A stretch of 64,000 nt of DNA from Candidatus Aalborgicola bjergmarkensis (GCA_016708725.1 JADJFE010000001.1:434001-498000), one strand, 5' to 3'. Shown: positions 46,889-56,475, numbered from the stretch's first letter. The notes: generated from the letters alone by a model not told the origin. Program-made: numbers and translations.

Positions 46889-48285
46889 CACAACAAACAC
46901 AAAAAATACGCACCCGCTTCGCTCCCTCGCCAACCGGTTTTATTCATCTGGGCAATATCCGTTCAGCCTTGTACCCCTGGGCCTTTGCCCGCGCCAATGG
47001 CGGCGAATTCATTTTGCGCATCGAAGATACGGACCTTGAGCGCTCCACGCAAGCCGCTGTGGACGTGATCCTCGAAAGCATGGCCTGGCTGGGGCTGGAT
47101 TACGACGAAGGCCCGTACTACCAGATGCAGCGCATGGCGCGTTACAAGGAAGTATTGGCGGGCATGGTGGCTGATGGCCAGGTGTACCCTTGTTATATGG
47201 GCGTTGCCGAACTCGATGCCTTGCGCGAGCGGCAGATGGCGGCCAAGGAAAAACCGCGTTACGACGGCACCTGGCGACCAGAGCCTGGCAAGGTGCTGTC
47301 GGCCATTCCCGATGGCGTGCAACCCGTGCTGCGTTTCAGGAATCCGGTTGGTGGCCTGGTTGCGTGGGACGACAAGGTCAAAGGGCATATTGCCATTGCC
47401 AATGACGAGCTCGATGATCTGGTTATCGCCCGGCCCGACGGTACGCCCACCTACAATTTTTGTGTCGTCGTGGATGATATGGACATGGGTATCACCCATG
47501 TGATTCGTGGCGATGACCATGTGAACAATACGCCCAGGCAGATCAATATCTTTCGTGCCTTGGGCAAGGAGCCGCCGGTCTATGCCCATTTGCCCACCGT
47601 GCTCAACGAGCAGGGCGAAAAGATGAGCAAGCGCAATGGCGCCAAACCGGTCACACAATACGCCACCGAGGGGTTTTTGCCCGATGCCATGCTGAACTAT
47701 CTGGCCCGCCTGGGCTGGAGCCATGGTGACGAGGAAATTTTCAGCCGCGAACAGTTCTTGCAATGGTTCAACCTGGACCATCTGGGACGCAGCGCTGCAC
47801 AGTTTGATGAAGCCAAGCTGCGTTGGGTCAATGCCCAGCATCTCAAGGCCCTGGCAGGTGAGGCGTTAGCCCCGCTGGTACAAAATATCTTGCACCAGCG
47901 TGGCTTGACGACCGATGCCCGCCTGGCGCCTTTGTGTGATCTGTTCAAGGACCGCTGCGATACCACGGTTGCACTGGCCGATTGGGTCGCATGCTTTTAT
48001 GCCCCGGTGCAGCCATCCGCCGAATTGCTGGCACAACACGTAACCGAAGCCGTGCAACCCGCACTGCGTTTGCTGGCCGAAAAGCTGGCAACATGTGATT
48101 GGGACAAGGCGGGCATTGCCAGCGCCATCAAGGAAGTATTGACGGCCACCAAGCTGAAAATGCCTCAATTGGCTATGCCCGTGCGTGTGCTGGTTGTGGG
48201 CACACCCCAGACACCTTCACTGGATGCGGTGCTGGTCTTGTGTCAACGCGAAAAAGTAATTAGCCAGCTCGTCAACTCGTTTTAG
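46885..48285 (+). CDS. gltX: Glutamate--tRNA ligase
   Basis: 466 residues of class I aminoacyl-tRNA synthetase. The HIGH-like motif is in RFAPSPTGFIHLGNIRSALY and the KMSKS-like motif in LNEQGEKMSKRNGAKPV. Other landmarks are RIEDTDLERST and VIRGDDHVNNTPRQ. It charges tRNA-Glu with glutamate. The gene is translationally coupled to metZ and followed by a tRNA cluster that includes a tRNA-Glu. Confidence 0.97.
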   Translation: MTQQTQKIRTRFAPSPTGFIHLGNIRSALYPWAFARANGGEFILRIEDTDLERSTQAAVDVILESMAWLGLDYDEGPYYQMQRMARYKEVLAGMVADGQVYPCYMGVAELDALRERQMAAKEKPRYDGTWRPEPGKVLSAIPDGVQPVLRFRNPVGGLVAWDDKVKGHIAIANDELDDLVIARPDGTPTYNFCVVVDDMDMGITHVIRGDDHVNNTPRQINIFRALGKEPPVYAHLPTVLNEQGEKMSKRNGAKPVTQYATEGFLPDAMLNYLARLGWSHGDEEIFSREQFLQWFNLDHLGRSAAQFDEAKLRWVNAQHLKALAGEALAPLVQNILHQRGLTTDARLAPLCDLFKDRCDTTVALADWVACFYAPVQPSAELLAQHVTEAVQPALRLLAEKLATCDWDKAGIASAIKEVLTATKLKMPQLAMPVRVLVVGTPQTPSLDAVLVLCQREKVISQLVNSF

Positions 48286-48306
48286 CTGAAAATAGTACGC
48301 TATAAT
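48278..48306 (+). promoter_or_regulatory. Promoter of the tRNA cluster
   Basis: A perfect -10 hexamer TATAAT is at 48301-48306, immediately after the gltX stop, and is followed by the GC-rich bases GCGAGG. Such a discriminator is typical of stringently controlled stable-RNA promoters. The -35 region is poor, and no TTGACA-like hexamer is seen at normal spacing. Confidence 0.55.
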
Positions 48307-48360
48307 GCGAGGCTCAGGATTTGCAGCGGTTCCTCATAAGGGGGCTATGCAAGAGGTTTT

Positions 48361-48436
<76 letters not shown>

Positions 48437-48476
48437 GGTTTTGTTAGAATAAGCTGTAAGTTGTTTCATAGGTTTT

Positions 48477-48552
48477 GACCCCATCGTCTAGAGGCCTAGG
48501 ACATCACCCTTTCACGGTGAGTACCGGGGTTCGAATCCCCGTGGGGTCGCCA
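48477..48552 (+). tRNA. tRNA-Glu(TTC)
   Basis: 76 bases with encoded CCA. Acceptor stem GACCCCA pairs with TGGGGTC, the anticodon loop CTTTCAC holds TTC, and the T-arm reads CGGGGTTCGAATCCCCG. Confidence 0.97.
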
Positions 48553-48597
48553 AGTTTGTAGCACTTGGGCATCGAAAGGTGTCAAAGCTATCTACCA

Positions 48598-48674
48598 GGA
48601 GTGGTAGTTCAGTTGGTCAGAATACCGGCCTGTCACGCCGGGGGTCGCGGGTTCGAGCCCCGTCCACTCCGCCA
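48598..48674 (+). tRNA. tRNA-Asp(GTC)
   Basis: 77 bases with encoded CCA. Acceptor stem GGAGTGG pairs with CCACTCC, the anticodon stem CCGGC/GCCGG encloses CTGTCAC with anticodon GTC, and the T-arm reads CGGGTTCGAGCCCCG. Confidence 0.97.
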
Positions 48675-48681
48675 AAATAGA

Positions 48682-48713
48682 AAAGCCCGCTGATTGTTCA
48701 GCGGGCTTTTTTT
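48682..48713 (+). terminator. Rho-independent terminator after the tRNA cluster
   Basis: AAAGCCCGCTGA, a four-base loop TTGT, then TCAGCGGGCTTTTTTT form a perfect GC-rich hairpin with a T tract eight bases after tRNA-Asp. Confidence 0.93.
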
Positions 48714-48749
48714 CGGTATGGTTCGACTATCAAATCAGCTTAAACGAAG

Positions 48750-49238
48750 CTATTCACCCAATTTCGCCAGTTCACGTTCTACCAGCGTTCTGTCCAGAAA
48801 TGAACCTGCTGCAATCAGCTGCTCTATCAGCGGACGGGCCGCAGGTAGCAGGCCCAATCTACGGGCGCGCAGAATGATCCCCAACGTGCCAATCAGCGGC
48901 AATTCATGCGTTCGCGCGCACGCTCTGGCTTCACCGTCATCAAGCACTGCCACAGCAGAAATTTCGAGACACAACGAAATGACTTGGGACTCACCCGCTC
49001 CCAAATCCCAGTGATCGACCGTCGGCAATACTGGTACATCAGGATGCCGGTGCATGTCTGCCCAAGTAACTGAAGATGAGGTTGCAAGGTCACGTTGGTG
49101 GCCCTGGGATACTTCACGAATCACGCCTTCAGGCACATGCAATGAGGGTGCCATACGCTCCAGCAAATCCAGCCGATTGAGTTTACCCAACAGAATCAGC
49201 GGTGAGGCATTCACCACCCATGGCTTAGAGGTCGCCAT
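48750..49238 (-). CDS. PIN-domain toxin, DUF3368 type
   Basis: 162 residues from the ATG at 49238. The start WVVNASPLILLGKL matches the DUF3368 branch of PIN-like nucleases, in which Asn often replaces the first Asp. Further acidic positions are in GAGESQVISLCLE and AVLDDGEARACA, with TLGIILRARRLGL near the end. PIN toxins cleave RNA. The start overlaps the end of the UPF0175 gene by 14 bases, the usual toxin-antitoxin arrangement. It is convergent with the tRNA terminator. Confidence 0.85.
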   Translation of the reverse strand: MATSKPWVVNASPLILLGKLNRLDLLERMAPSLHVPEGVIREVSQGHQRDLATSSSVTWADMHRHPDVPVLPTVDHWDLGAGESQVISLCLEISAVAVLDDGEARACARTHELPLIGTLGIILRARRLGLLPAARPLIEQLIAAGSFLDRTLVERELAKLGE

Positions 49239-49479
49239 GAATTTCCTGTTCAAGTTCTTCTGCACTGACCTGAATGGCAGGAACTTTGCGTCGGAACAGT
49301 TCATCCAAAAAACGGCTACGGCTCATACCAAGCATTTCGGCAGCTTTGGCTTGGGAAATACGCTGCTCGGCGTACCACTGCACGACGGCGGCCTGCTTGA
49401 GTTCTTCACCAAACTCTTTCGGCCCCAAACGTAATGCAGAGAATGCACTTGGTTCAAAGTCCATCACGATTTGTGTCAT
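49225..49479 (-). CDS. UPF0175-family antitoxin
   Basis: 84 residues starting MTQIVMDFEPSAFSALRLGP at the ATG at 49479, seven bases after AGGAG. The middle, KEFGEELKQAAVVQWYAEQR-ISQAKAAEMLGMSRSRFLDEL, is the UPF0175 ribbon/helix-turn-helix region, which binds DNA and usually represses its own operon. It is the first gene of the pair with the DUF3368 PIN protein. Confidence 0.88.
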   Translation of the reverse strand: MTQIVMDFEPSAFSALRLGPKEFGEELKQAAVVQWYAEQRISQAKAAEMLGMSRSRFLDELFRRKVPAIQVSAEELEQEIHGDL

Positions 49480-50096
49480 TTCAATCTCCTGAAGCCTGTC
49501 TCTCATTTGCGTATCGTGCCGTGAACCAAGGTCACATCCCAGATACTGATTGCAATGGGTTCTGTGGATGAATGGCAGTGAAGCAGTAAAGTTCGACCAA
49601 CAGAAGCACAACATGCACCAAGAAAAGCAATACTATGCCATAGCCACACGCCAAAGATTCCATGACGACCCTTGCCGACTTTGTTGGCACAAGCCTGTGT
49701 GGGGGTGCCTCAGTGGATGCACAGGATCGCCAGGGCTGGCTCGTCCAAACTATCAACAGCGCAGCGGCTACGAATGCTCACTGTGACTGTTTTATACGGC
49801 ACTGGAGCGTTGAGTTCTCTGAAGACAACCATCCTGATCCTGAAAGGTACCGACTATGGCTTACAAATGCGGAAAATATTCTTTCAGGTTGATCGCGCTG
49901 AGACGGCACCAGGCTTCCTTATATGCAGTCAAAAGTCTTAGCGGTTAATTACATCCTATAACGGATATTCCCCCATAACCTTTGCCACATCTATCTAAAT
50001 CAATGACTTAGCAATTTTGTAGCCACTAATTTTTCTTTAGAAAATTTATTTTTTCATTGGTAATTTTGCAGTTTTTTGACTATATTTGTAGTCACT
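49480..50096. other. Intergenic stretch without a supported gene
   Basis: 617 bases between the toxin-antitoxin pair and the IS1634-type transposase. A 76-codon frame from the ATG at 49662 has no similarity I recognise and no ribosome binding site. The last 150 bases are strongly AT-rich (repeated TTTTGTAGCCACT and TTTGTAGTCACT) and probably belong to the insertion sequence. Confidence 0.5.
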
Positions 50097-51899
50097 ATGT
50101 ATATCGACGCTTCTACTGTTCGTAACGGCGAGAAATCATACACCCGTTATCTTCTGCGTGAAAGCTTTCGCGATGGCGGAAAGGTCAAGCATCGCACCAT
50201 TGCTAACCTAAGCAAGTGCTCTGAACAAGATATTGCAGCCATGCGCTTGGCCTTCAAACACAAGGATCAATTGAGCACGCTGTCTGCTCAACTTGACGGG
50301 CCTATTTCTGTCCCAAAGGTACCCCAGCTAGACACCCCCATTGCTGAGGCAAAGACCGCTGTTGTCAGTGACATTGATTTGATGCACGTGCAACTGCATC
50401 AAGGGCAGTCCATTGGTGCGATCTGGCTACTCGCAGAACTTGCGCGTGAGTTGGGTATTACGAGCGCTTTGGGTTCAGAGCGTGCAGGTCGTCTTGCGTT
50501 GTGGCAGGTGTTGGCACGCGCACAGACCAAGGCTCACGGCTGTCTGCGGTGCGCCTGGCACGCGTTCACGCATGCGGAATTTTGGATTTGCCACGTTTTG
50601 ATGAAGACGATTTGTACCAAAACCTTGGTTGGCTCACCGAGCAACAGGAGTTCATTGAGAAAACGCTTTTACACACTCTCAAGCAAGCAACTACAGCGCA
50701 CAGCATCACACACAGAGCGCACCTGAGCAGGTTACGAACAAGTCAGCACAACGTACATCAGATGGACTGTTTCTCTACGATGTCACCAGCAGTTATCTGA
50801 GGGTTCATGTAACGAACTCGGAGCCTTTGGCTACAACCGGGACGGCAAGAAGGGCAAAAGCCAGATTGTCATTGGTTTACTGTGCGATGGCTACGGAGTG
50901 CCGCTGGGCATTGAGGTATTTTCTGGCAATACTCAAGACCCCAAGACAGTAAAAAACCAGATCGACAAGCTCGCTGCGCGTTTTGGAGCCAAAGAGGTCA
51001 CGCTGGTGGGTGATCGGGGCATGATCAAAAGCGAACAGATAGAGCTGCTTGCTAAAAAGGGGTATTCATACATTACGGCCATTACAAAACCTCAGATTGA
51101 GGGCTTGCTCAAGTCTGGTGTATTGCGGATGGACTTGTTTAAGGATGGCTTGGCCGAGGTCAGCGACGGAGTTGATCAGGTGCGCTACGTGCTGCGGCGC
51201 AACCCAGTGCGTCAGAGTGAATTGGCAGCTTCACATCAGAGCAAATTTGAGCGGTTGCAGGCACTTTTGGACAAAAGCAACCAGTACCTGGACGAGCATA
51301 AACGAGCCAAAACCAATTTGGCGCTGGCGCGAATTGAGAAAAATGCAAAGAGCTGGGACTACAGGCGTGGGTCAGCGTGACGCTCAACGAGCGCATACTC
51401 AGTTTGAAAGAAGACGCACAGGCAAAATCAAAACACACCCAACTCGATGGCTGCTACGTGATAAAAACCGATGTAAAAGCCAAAAAAAGCGAGCAAAGAA
51501 GTCGTGCACGCGCGCTACAAGGATCTGGCACATGTGGAGTGGGCGTTTCGCACCTCCAAGACTATGCTGGAAATGCGTCCGCTATACGTGCGGTTGGCTT
51601 CGCACACACGCGGACATGCCCTGGTAGTGATGTTGGCATATCGGTTGGTACAAGAGTTAGCTAAACGCTGGCGCAATTTAGATGTAACAGTGGCAGAGGG
51701 GGTTGCTCAATTGACCACGCTTTGTGTGCATGAGCTCAGTGTTAAGGGTGCTGAGAATCATCAGATCGTGCGCTGTGTCCCCACTCCCAATGATGCAATC
51801 CAGAAACTATTTGAACATGCCGGCATTGGATTGCCAAAATCACCAAACAAGGAAGTCAATGTGTCCACTAAAAGAAAATTGACCACTCAAAGAAAGTGA
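50097..51899 (+). pseudogene. IS1634-family transposase, multiply frameshifted
   Basis: It starts MYIDASTVRNGEKSYTRYLL, the usual N-terminus of IS1634 transposases. It continues in different frames through RFDEDDLYQNLGWLTEQQ, LYDVTSSYLEG, GYNRDGKKGKSQIVIGLLCD, TLVGDRGMIKSEQIELL and HARYKDLAHVEWAFRTSKT to an end TKRKLTTQRK. At least five shifts are needed, near 50525, 50705, 50800 (CTGAGG for CTGGAGG), 51355 and 51482-51488 (A7 for A6). Some are homopolymer differences, others are not, so this copy is probably truly degenerate. No clear terminal repeats or target duplication were found. Confidence 0.8.
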
Positions 51900-52206
51900 A
51901 TTAAATCAATTAGTTGATGCAGTTTTGCTCGGTTGACTAGGGGGAAGATCCGCTATAAATGGACGTTCAATTACTCGTAAAAGTAGGTGCAGTGCATCCC
52001 GTATCTGTCAGAATGATCGTTTAACTTGCTCCCTTTCTTAAAATAATCCTGAATCCGTGACGCAATCGCGCAAACCGGTTTTGTCAAGAAGTCGTTCATC
52101 CTGGCTGCGGTGCAACGCCCTGGTTCTGGCGTGGCCGTCGGTATTAAATTGATAGCTACTCCCGCCCGTCAGCTGTGCGCCAGCGGCTGATTTATACCCT
52201 GGTGCA
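51900..52206. other. Intergenic region with a dispersed repeat copy
   Basis: 307 bases after the IS1634-type transposase. The only recognisable content is a repeat copy at about 52143-52195 beginning AATTGATAGCTACTCCCGCC and reaching the 3' end of the chemoreceptor gene. No gene or terminator is seen. Confidence 0.5.
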
Positions 52207-53715
52207 TTACCCCAGCCGGAAAACATGCACCGTTTCCACCATCGCATCGGCCTGGCTCTTGAGTGCTTGTGTAGCTGCTGCGGATTTGTGTACGAGGTCG
52301 GCATTGCGCTGGGTGGCCTGGTCCATTTCAGAAATGGCGTGCTGAACCTGGTCTATGCCTGTGGCCTGCTCGGTGCTGGCGTTGGAGATGGATACCATGA
52401 TGTCCGCCACATGGTGCACGCTGGTCACAATCTCTTCCATGGTGCTGCCGGCTTGCTGCACCAGTTTGCTGCCAGCGTTCACGTTATCGACGGAATTGCC
52501 AATCAGCGTCTTGATTTCCCTGGCGGCGGCTGCGGATCGTCCGGCCAGACTGCGTACTTCACTGGCGACCACGGCAAAGCCCCGGCCCTGCTCGCCCGCA
52601 CGCGCCGCCTCGACGGCCGCATTGAGTGCCAGGATGTTGGTCTGAAAGGCAATGCCATCAATCACGCCGATGATGTCGGAAATCCGGGCCGAAGAAGCGT
52701 TGATCTGCTCCATCGTTTGCACCACCTGCGTGACAACCGCGCCGCCCTTGAGCGCGATGCTGGAGGCCGATTCCACCAGCTGGTTGGCCTGTTTGCTGTT
52801 TTCGTGGTTCTTTTTGACGGTAGAAGCCAATTCTTCCATCGCCGCAGCGGTTTGCGCCAATGCTGCGGCCTGCTGTTCGGCGCGCGCGGACAGTTCCAGA
52901 TTTTCCGAGGCAATTTCGTTGGTCGCGCTTGCCATGGCGTCGGCTCCCTGGCGGATGCTGCGCACCACATGAACCAGGTTGTTTTGCATGGATTGGAGAT
53001 TGGCTATCAGGCTGTGGGTGTCGCCGGGGCGCGTGTCCAGCTGCATGCGCAAATCGCCTCCGCCTACGTGTTGCACCAGGGTCGCAGCCTCGTCCGGCTC
53101 TATCCCCAGGTCCTTCCAGACAGAATTGATGATGGCCCAGGAGCCAATACCCAGCCCCAGCACGATCAGCAATCCGGTGACAGCGTTGGAGATCAGGCTG
53201 TCACGTTGGGCCTTGGCCAGCGCAGCAAAACGTGTATCGAGCGAGGTATGGGCTTGCTGGCGCGCAGTTTGCGTCTGCTGCGCCAACTCCTTTTGCGCGC
53301 TACCCATGCGTTTGAGCAGCTCAGGGTCCATGTTTTTCTTCAACAAGGCCTGCGTGGCCGCCAATGCTGCGGCCTGATAGGCTTCAAAAGCCTGGCTCAA
53401 ATGCCCGACCAGCTCCGCTTTGCCGTGGAGCTGGCGCGCCTGGGTCAAGGATGCGCGTATCGTATCGGCCGTGGCTTGCGCGTCTTTCAGGCGGTCGGCG
53501 TCGTCCTCGGAGGCTGCTGCCTGAAAGTCGGCTTGCAACTGGTGCACGCCACGTTCGGCTTCGAACAAATACTCCAGCAGTGGGGTTTCGACGGTTTGCA
53601 ACAGTTCCAGGTTGCGGTTGTTCTGGATACCGTTGACCAGCCCCAGGATGAGCGCAACACCCAACGCTGCCCCGGCACACAGGGGCAGCAGCCATATCTT
53701 CAAACGAAATTTCAT
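52207..53715 (-). CDS. Methyl-accepting chemotaxis protein
   Basis: 502 residues from the ATG at 53715; a TTG two codons earlier is also in frame. TM1 is near 10-28, a periplasmic four-helix-bundle-like domain runs to about 180, TM2 (AVTGLLIVLGLGIGSWAII) is followed by a HAMP-like region, and the cytoplasmic hairpin contains the hallmark IDGIAFQTNILALNAAVEAA and GRGFAVVASEVRSLA. It ends VHVFRLG, with no NWETF-type tether. It should signal to CheA/CheW. It lies 13 bases after the PstS-like gene at 53729, taking the place that the GGDEF/EAL gene has in the cluster at 13053-17183. Confidence 0.93.
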   Translation of the reverse strand: MKFRLKIWLLPLCAGAALGVALILGLVNGIQNNRNLELLQTVETPLLEYLFEAERGVHQLQADFQAAASEDDADRLKDAQATADTIRASLTQARQLHGKAELVGHLSQAFEAYQAAALAATQALLKKNMDPELLKRMGSAQKELAQQTQTARQQAHTSLDTRFAALAKAQRDSLISNAVTGLLIVLGLGIGSWAIINSVWKDLGIEPDEAATLVQHVGGGDLRMQLDTRPGDTHSLIANLQSMQNNLVHVVRSIRQGADAMASATNEIASENLELSARAEQQAAALAQTAAAMEELASTVKKNHENSKQANQLVESASSIALKGGAVVTQVVQTMEQINASSARISDIIGVIDGIAFQTNILALNAAVEAARAGEQGRGFAVVASEVRSLAGRSAAAAREIKTLIGNSVDNVNAGSKLVQQAGSTMEEIVTSVHHVADIMVSISNASTEQATGIDQVQHAISEMDQATQRNADLVHKSAAATQALKSQADAMVETVHVFRLG

Positions 53716-53728
53716 TGCCAAGGTATCG

Positions 53729-54154
53729 TTAGTCGACGCTCAATAACACCTTGACGGAGGAATCGACCGCGCTTTTTTCGATATAACCCACCGTGTTGGG
53801 GTTGGATGCGACCAATTTTTTCACAGCCGCCGAGTTGGCGATTTCCTTGGGTGGCGTGGCCTTGCCGGAAAACATCAGCCGCGACCAGGCCGCCTTGACC
53901 TGTGCGGCGGATTTTCCCGTCACCTTGGTGTAGAACGTTTCGCGCACCGGCGCAGATTCGGGCTGGTCCAGCAGCAGCGCCACGCCCACGCCGGGCAGTT
54001 GCTCCGATTTGCCCAGAAAGAGCCCTGCTGCCTGTTCTGTTGTCAGTGCTGTAGCAGCGCTATTGGCGCCCACCACCACGGCGACTTGCGCCGCTCCCAC
54101 CTGGGCCAGCAGCGTACCCACAGCGAACACGAGTGTTTTCGTAAGATGTTTCAT
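53729..54154 (-). CDS. Short PstS-like periplasmic binding protein, paralogue of 15468-15905
   Basis: 141 residues from the ATG at 54154, with a signal peptide (VFAVGTLLAQVGAAQ). The mature part matches the other PstS-like protein along its length: QAAGLFLGKSEQLPG, a shared R..FY element (VRETFYTKVTGKSAAQVKAAW), RLMFSGKATPP and NPNTVGYIEKSAVD. It is short, and no phosphate ABC transporter genes are nearby. It is placed between a porin-like gene and a chemoreceptor gene, so it probably presents a ligand to the receptor. Confidence 0.82.
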   Translation of the reverse strand: MKHLTKTLVFAVGTLLAQVGAAQVAVVVGANSAATALTTEQAAGLFLGKSEQLPGVGVALLLDQPESAPVRETFYTKVTGKSAAQVKAAWSRLMFSGKATPPKEIANSAAVKKLVASNPNTVGYIEKSAVDSSVKVLLSVD

Positions 54155-54178
54155 TTTCGGCTTGTGTAATACAGTCAA

Positions 54179-55357
54179 TCAAAACACGCGGTCGTAGCTG
54201 ACGCGAAACACGGTGGCGTCACCACCAAAGTTGTTGGTCGTGTCGAAGTTCTTGTCAAACTGGCCCTTGATGGCGCTGCTGGAGTCCAGGTCGTAGCGCA
54301 GCGTGACGGAGGCGCGCTTGTAGGAACCCGGTGCGTACTGCGACAGGTCCGTGGTCTCTTCGGTGTATTTGGCAAAATTGATAAACGGCGTCCACTTGCC
54401 CAGGCGCAAGCCCGCGCCAATGGTCATGGCCGGAGCAGTGACCTTGTACTGGCTCAGGGTATGGTCGCGTGTGAGCTGGGTGAACTCGGACAGCACGAAC
54501 CAGTTGTCAAAGTCCAGGTTGAGCGCCACACCGTAGGCTTGCAAGGCGGCGGTGTCGTCCACCGGGTTGGCCGGGTCGTTGTTGAGGGTCTTCACGTCGG
54601 CCTGCATGAACACTGCGCGCACGGTCAGGGGGCCATTGTTGGCCTCCACATCGGCGCCCATCAGGTTGTTCCATTGCACCTCGGTGGAGCCTGCCGGATA
54701 GTAGAGCTTCTGGAACGGGGATTCGTTGGCATGTTCGCGTCCGCCAAACACGCTGGCGCTCAGGTTGGTGTTGCCCATGTTGCGGTTGTAGCGCAGACTG
54801 GCGCCGTTGTAGTTGGTCGCATCCCAGCCGTAGAGCTCCGGCGGCGGAGTCACCCATGGGTACGACACGCCAATATCCTGAAAATCGGAGTAGTAATAGA
54901 GCGGGATGCGCTTGCGCCCGACCTGCACCTCAAAATTTTCATTGAATTTGTGGCTGCCATAGGCCCAGGCCACATCCGGCATTCCGTTGGTGCCCCGGCT
55001 GACCAGTTGCGCGGTCAGTCCGGTGCGGGGACCCAGGGCGTATTGCAATTGAATGCCAGCGCGCGATTCCGGCAGCATCGAATACGCGTTGCCATACACC
55101 CCGCCGTTGCTCCAGTCGGCCACATAACACGGGCAGCCGATATGCTTGATGGTGTCGGGGCCAACGTAGTCGGCATTCAGCGTGCCACTGAGCACCCGCC
55201 CGGCCACCAGCCCGACATAACCGGATATTTTGAGATTCGACTCGCTGCCCGCACCTTGCGCCAGGAGTCCGGTGGCGGGTACCAGGCCGATGCCCAGCAT
55301 GGCAAGCTGTGCCAACGATCTGTGCATTCGGGATTTCACTTTGTTTTTGTAAGACAT
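54179..55357 (-). CDS. Porin-like outer-membrane beta-barrel protein, counterpart of 15918-17183
   Basis: 392 residues from the ATG at 55357 (MSYKNKVKSRMHRSLAQLAM), with a signal peptide ending near GLLAQG. Beta-strand patterns run to the end, which is FRVSYDRVF with the terminal Phe preferred by the barrel assembly machinery. A CPCY motif near residue 75 could form a disulfide in a loop. It is the first gene of the cluster 55357 to 52207. Similarity to the 15918-17183 protein is in architecture and position more than in sequence. Confidence 0.8.
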   Translation of the reverse strand: MSYKNKVKSRMHRSLAQLAMLGIGLVPATGLLAQGAGSESNLKISGYVGLVAGRVLSGTLNADYVGPDTIKHIGCPCYVADWSNGGVYGNAYSMLPESRAGIQLQYALGPRTGLTAQLVSRGTNGMPDVAWAYGSHKFNENFEVQVGRKRIPLYYYSDFQDIGVSYPWVTPPPELYGWDATNYNGASLRYNRNMGNTNLSASVFGGREHANESPFQKLYYPAGSTEVQWNNLMGADVEANNGPLTVRAVFMQADVKTLNNDPANPVDDTAALQAYGVALNLDFDNWFVLSEFTQLTRDHTLSQYKVTAPAMTIGAGLRLGKWTPFINFAKYTEETTDLSQYAPGSYKRASVTLRYDLDSSSAIKGQFDKNFDTTNNFGGDATVFRVSYDRVF

Positions 55358-55765
55358 GGTTTTCAACTGATTGAAAGAAAAGAGAAATTGCGCGGCATAA
55401 CACCAAAAAATGTGTGCGTTTCCATGCCGGAAATGGCCGACAACTGCCAGCATTCTGCCCTAAGTTGCAATAGTCAAGTCCGTAAGTCCCCGTTGTCTGG
55501 GACAACATGGGACAAGGCAAGTGCGTTATCGTGCCTTGGCACTATGCACAACCCGGCTCAAAGTGAAACGCAGTGCCTCCTATACGACACATATTCAGTT
55601 ACTTGGAATTGCCGCAGTGCTGCTTGGGAACTGGTCGGTGTAACTGGCACGGGTGGTGCCATTACCGGACGCAGGATGCGCGAGTACACCCGGGTGTAAA
55701 ACATTGCCGTTCGCAGCCCTCGGATTCGGGGGGTTAACGCCAACCTGGTGTCCTGCGCCCCAGAT
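55358..55765. other. Intergenic region upstream of the porin-like gene
   Basis: 408 bases between the start of the porin-like gene and the 3' end of the DUF1640 gene. It should hold the promoter of the porin/PstS-like/chemoreceptor cluster, but no clear promoter, repeat or RNA gene is visible. Confidence 0.4.
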
Positions 55766-56047
55766 TCAATGTATTTTCAGCACGGTAAGCATGAAGCCAA
55801 CGGCGACGGCCAGGAATGCGCCGAGTTTGATGGTCAAGCGCTGTTCCATGGATTCAAGTTTGGACTCGAAAGAATCCATGCGTTTTTCCAGCCTGGTCAC
55901 GTCGGCCTTGGTCGCCAGCGAGGTATCCAGCGCCTCAGCCAGAACATCGCGCAACGCTTCGGCCTCCGCTTTGGCTTGCGGTTCGCTAACGCCCGCAGCT
56001 TTTAGACGTTCGGCGTACTTCAATGTGTCAAAAGTGATGGTGCCCAT
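55766..56047 (-). CDS. DUF1640-type coiled-coil protein with C-terminal membrane anchor
   Basis: 93 residues: FDTLKYAERLKAAGVSEPQAKAEAEALRDVL, then ATKADVTRLEKRMDSFESKL, a coiled coil with heptad pattern, and a final helix LGAFLAVAVGFMLTVLKI in the membrane. This is the small bacterial DUF1640/CCDC90-like pattern, common in betaproteobacteria and without an assigned role. It stands alone. Confidence 0.8.
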   Translation of the reverse strand: MGTITFDTLKYAERLKAAGVSEPQAKAEAEALRDVLAEALDTSLATKADVTRLEKRMDSFESKLESMEQRLTIKLGAFLAVAVGFMLTVLKIH

Positions 56048-56470
56048 GGTGAAATCCGTTATTGCGATGCCTTATGAATCTGCATGATACGGCATGGGGC
56101 AAAAAAGACGCCCATGTTGAATGGGCTGGGGGGGCCATTTTTTCTCCAGACCCATCAAATGCATACAGGCTAGGCCACGGCCTCGCGGCGCAGTAAAAAA
56201 CTTGGCTCTTTGGATGTTCTGCGGTGCTGTGGACGGGGTTATTTTTGCTATACTATTAATAGCTGCAACCGCGCATCCCACGGGGGCTGGAGGCTTATTT
56301 GATGCCTTATTTGTGGCCAAAAAGATGCCACAAAGGCTTGCAAGAGGGTTTCGCATCGCAGTTTTTGCATGTGTAATATCATGGGCAATATGAAATTCCA
56401 GCGCAAAGCCACCAGCAGCCCCTCTCCCCAGCCCTCTCCATAGCTGCCTCCGCACATTCTACGGTGGGTT
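56048..56470. other. Repeat-rich intergenic region
   Basis: 423 bases with two dispersed repeat copies (listed separately) and no supported gene. A 90-codon plus-strand frame at 56121 runs through a repeat and is not credible. Confidence 0.5.
56253..56330 (-). repeat. Dispersed repeat copy, reverse orientation of 7741-7820
   Basis: AATAGCTGCAACCGCGCATC followed by CCCACGGGGGCTGGAGG and TTTGATGCCTTATTTGTGGCC matches the reverse complement of the sequence at 7741-7817 along nearly its whole length. Confidence 0.7.
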
Positions 56471-56475
56471 TTAGC
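56442..56475 (+). repeat. Short dispersed repeat copy
   Basis: ATAGCTGCCTCCGCACATTC then TACGGTGGGTTTTAGCC is a single-hairpin copy of the repeat family. It overlaps the end of the hemerythrin gene. Confidence 0.5.

Noticed and set aside
49662..49892. Possible 76-residue gene between the toxin-antitoxin pair and the insertion sequence
   Set aside because: No ribosome binding site, no similarity I recognise, and an overlapping frame of similar length is equally open.
56121..56393. Possible 90-residue membrane protein on the plus strand
   Set aside because: Most of the frame is the dispersed repeat that also occurs at 7741-7820, and there is no ribosome binding site.
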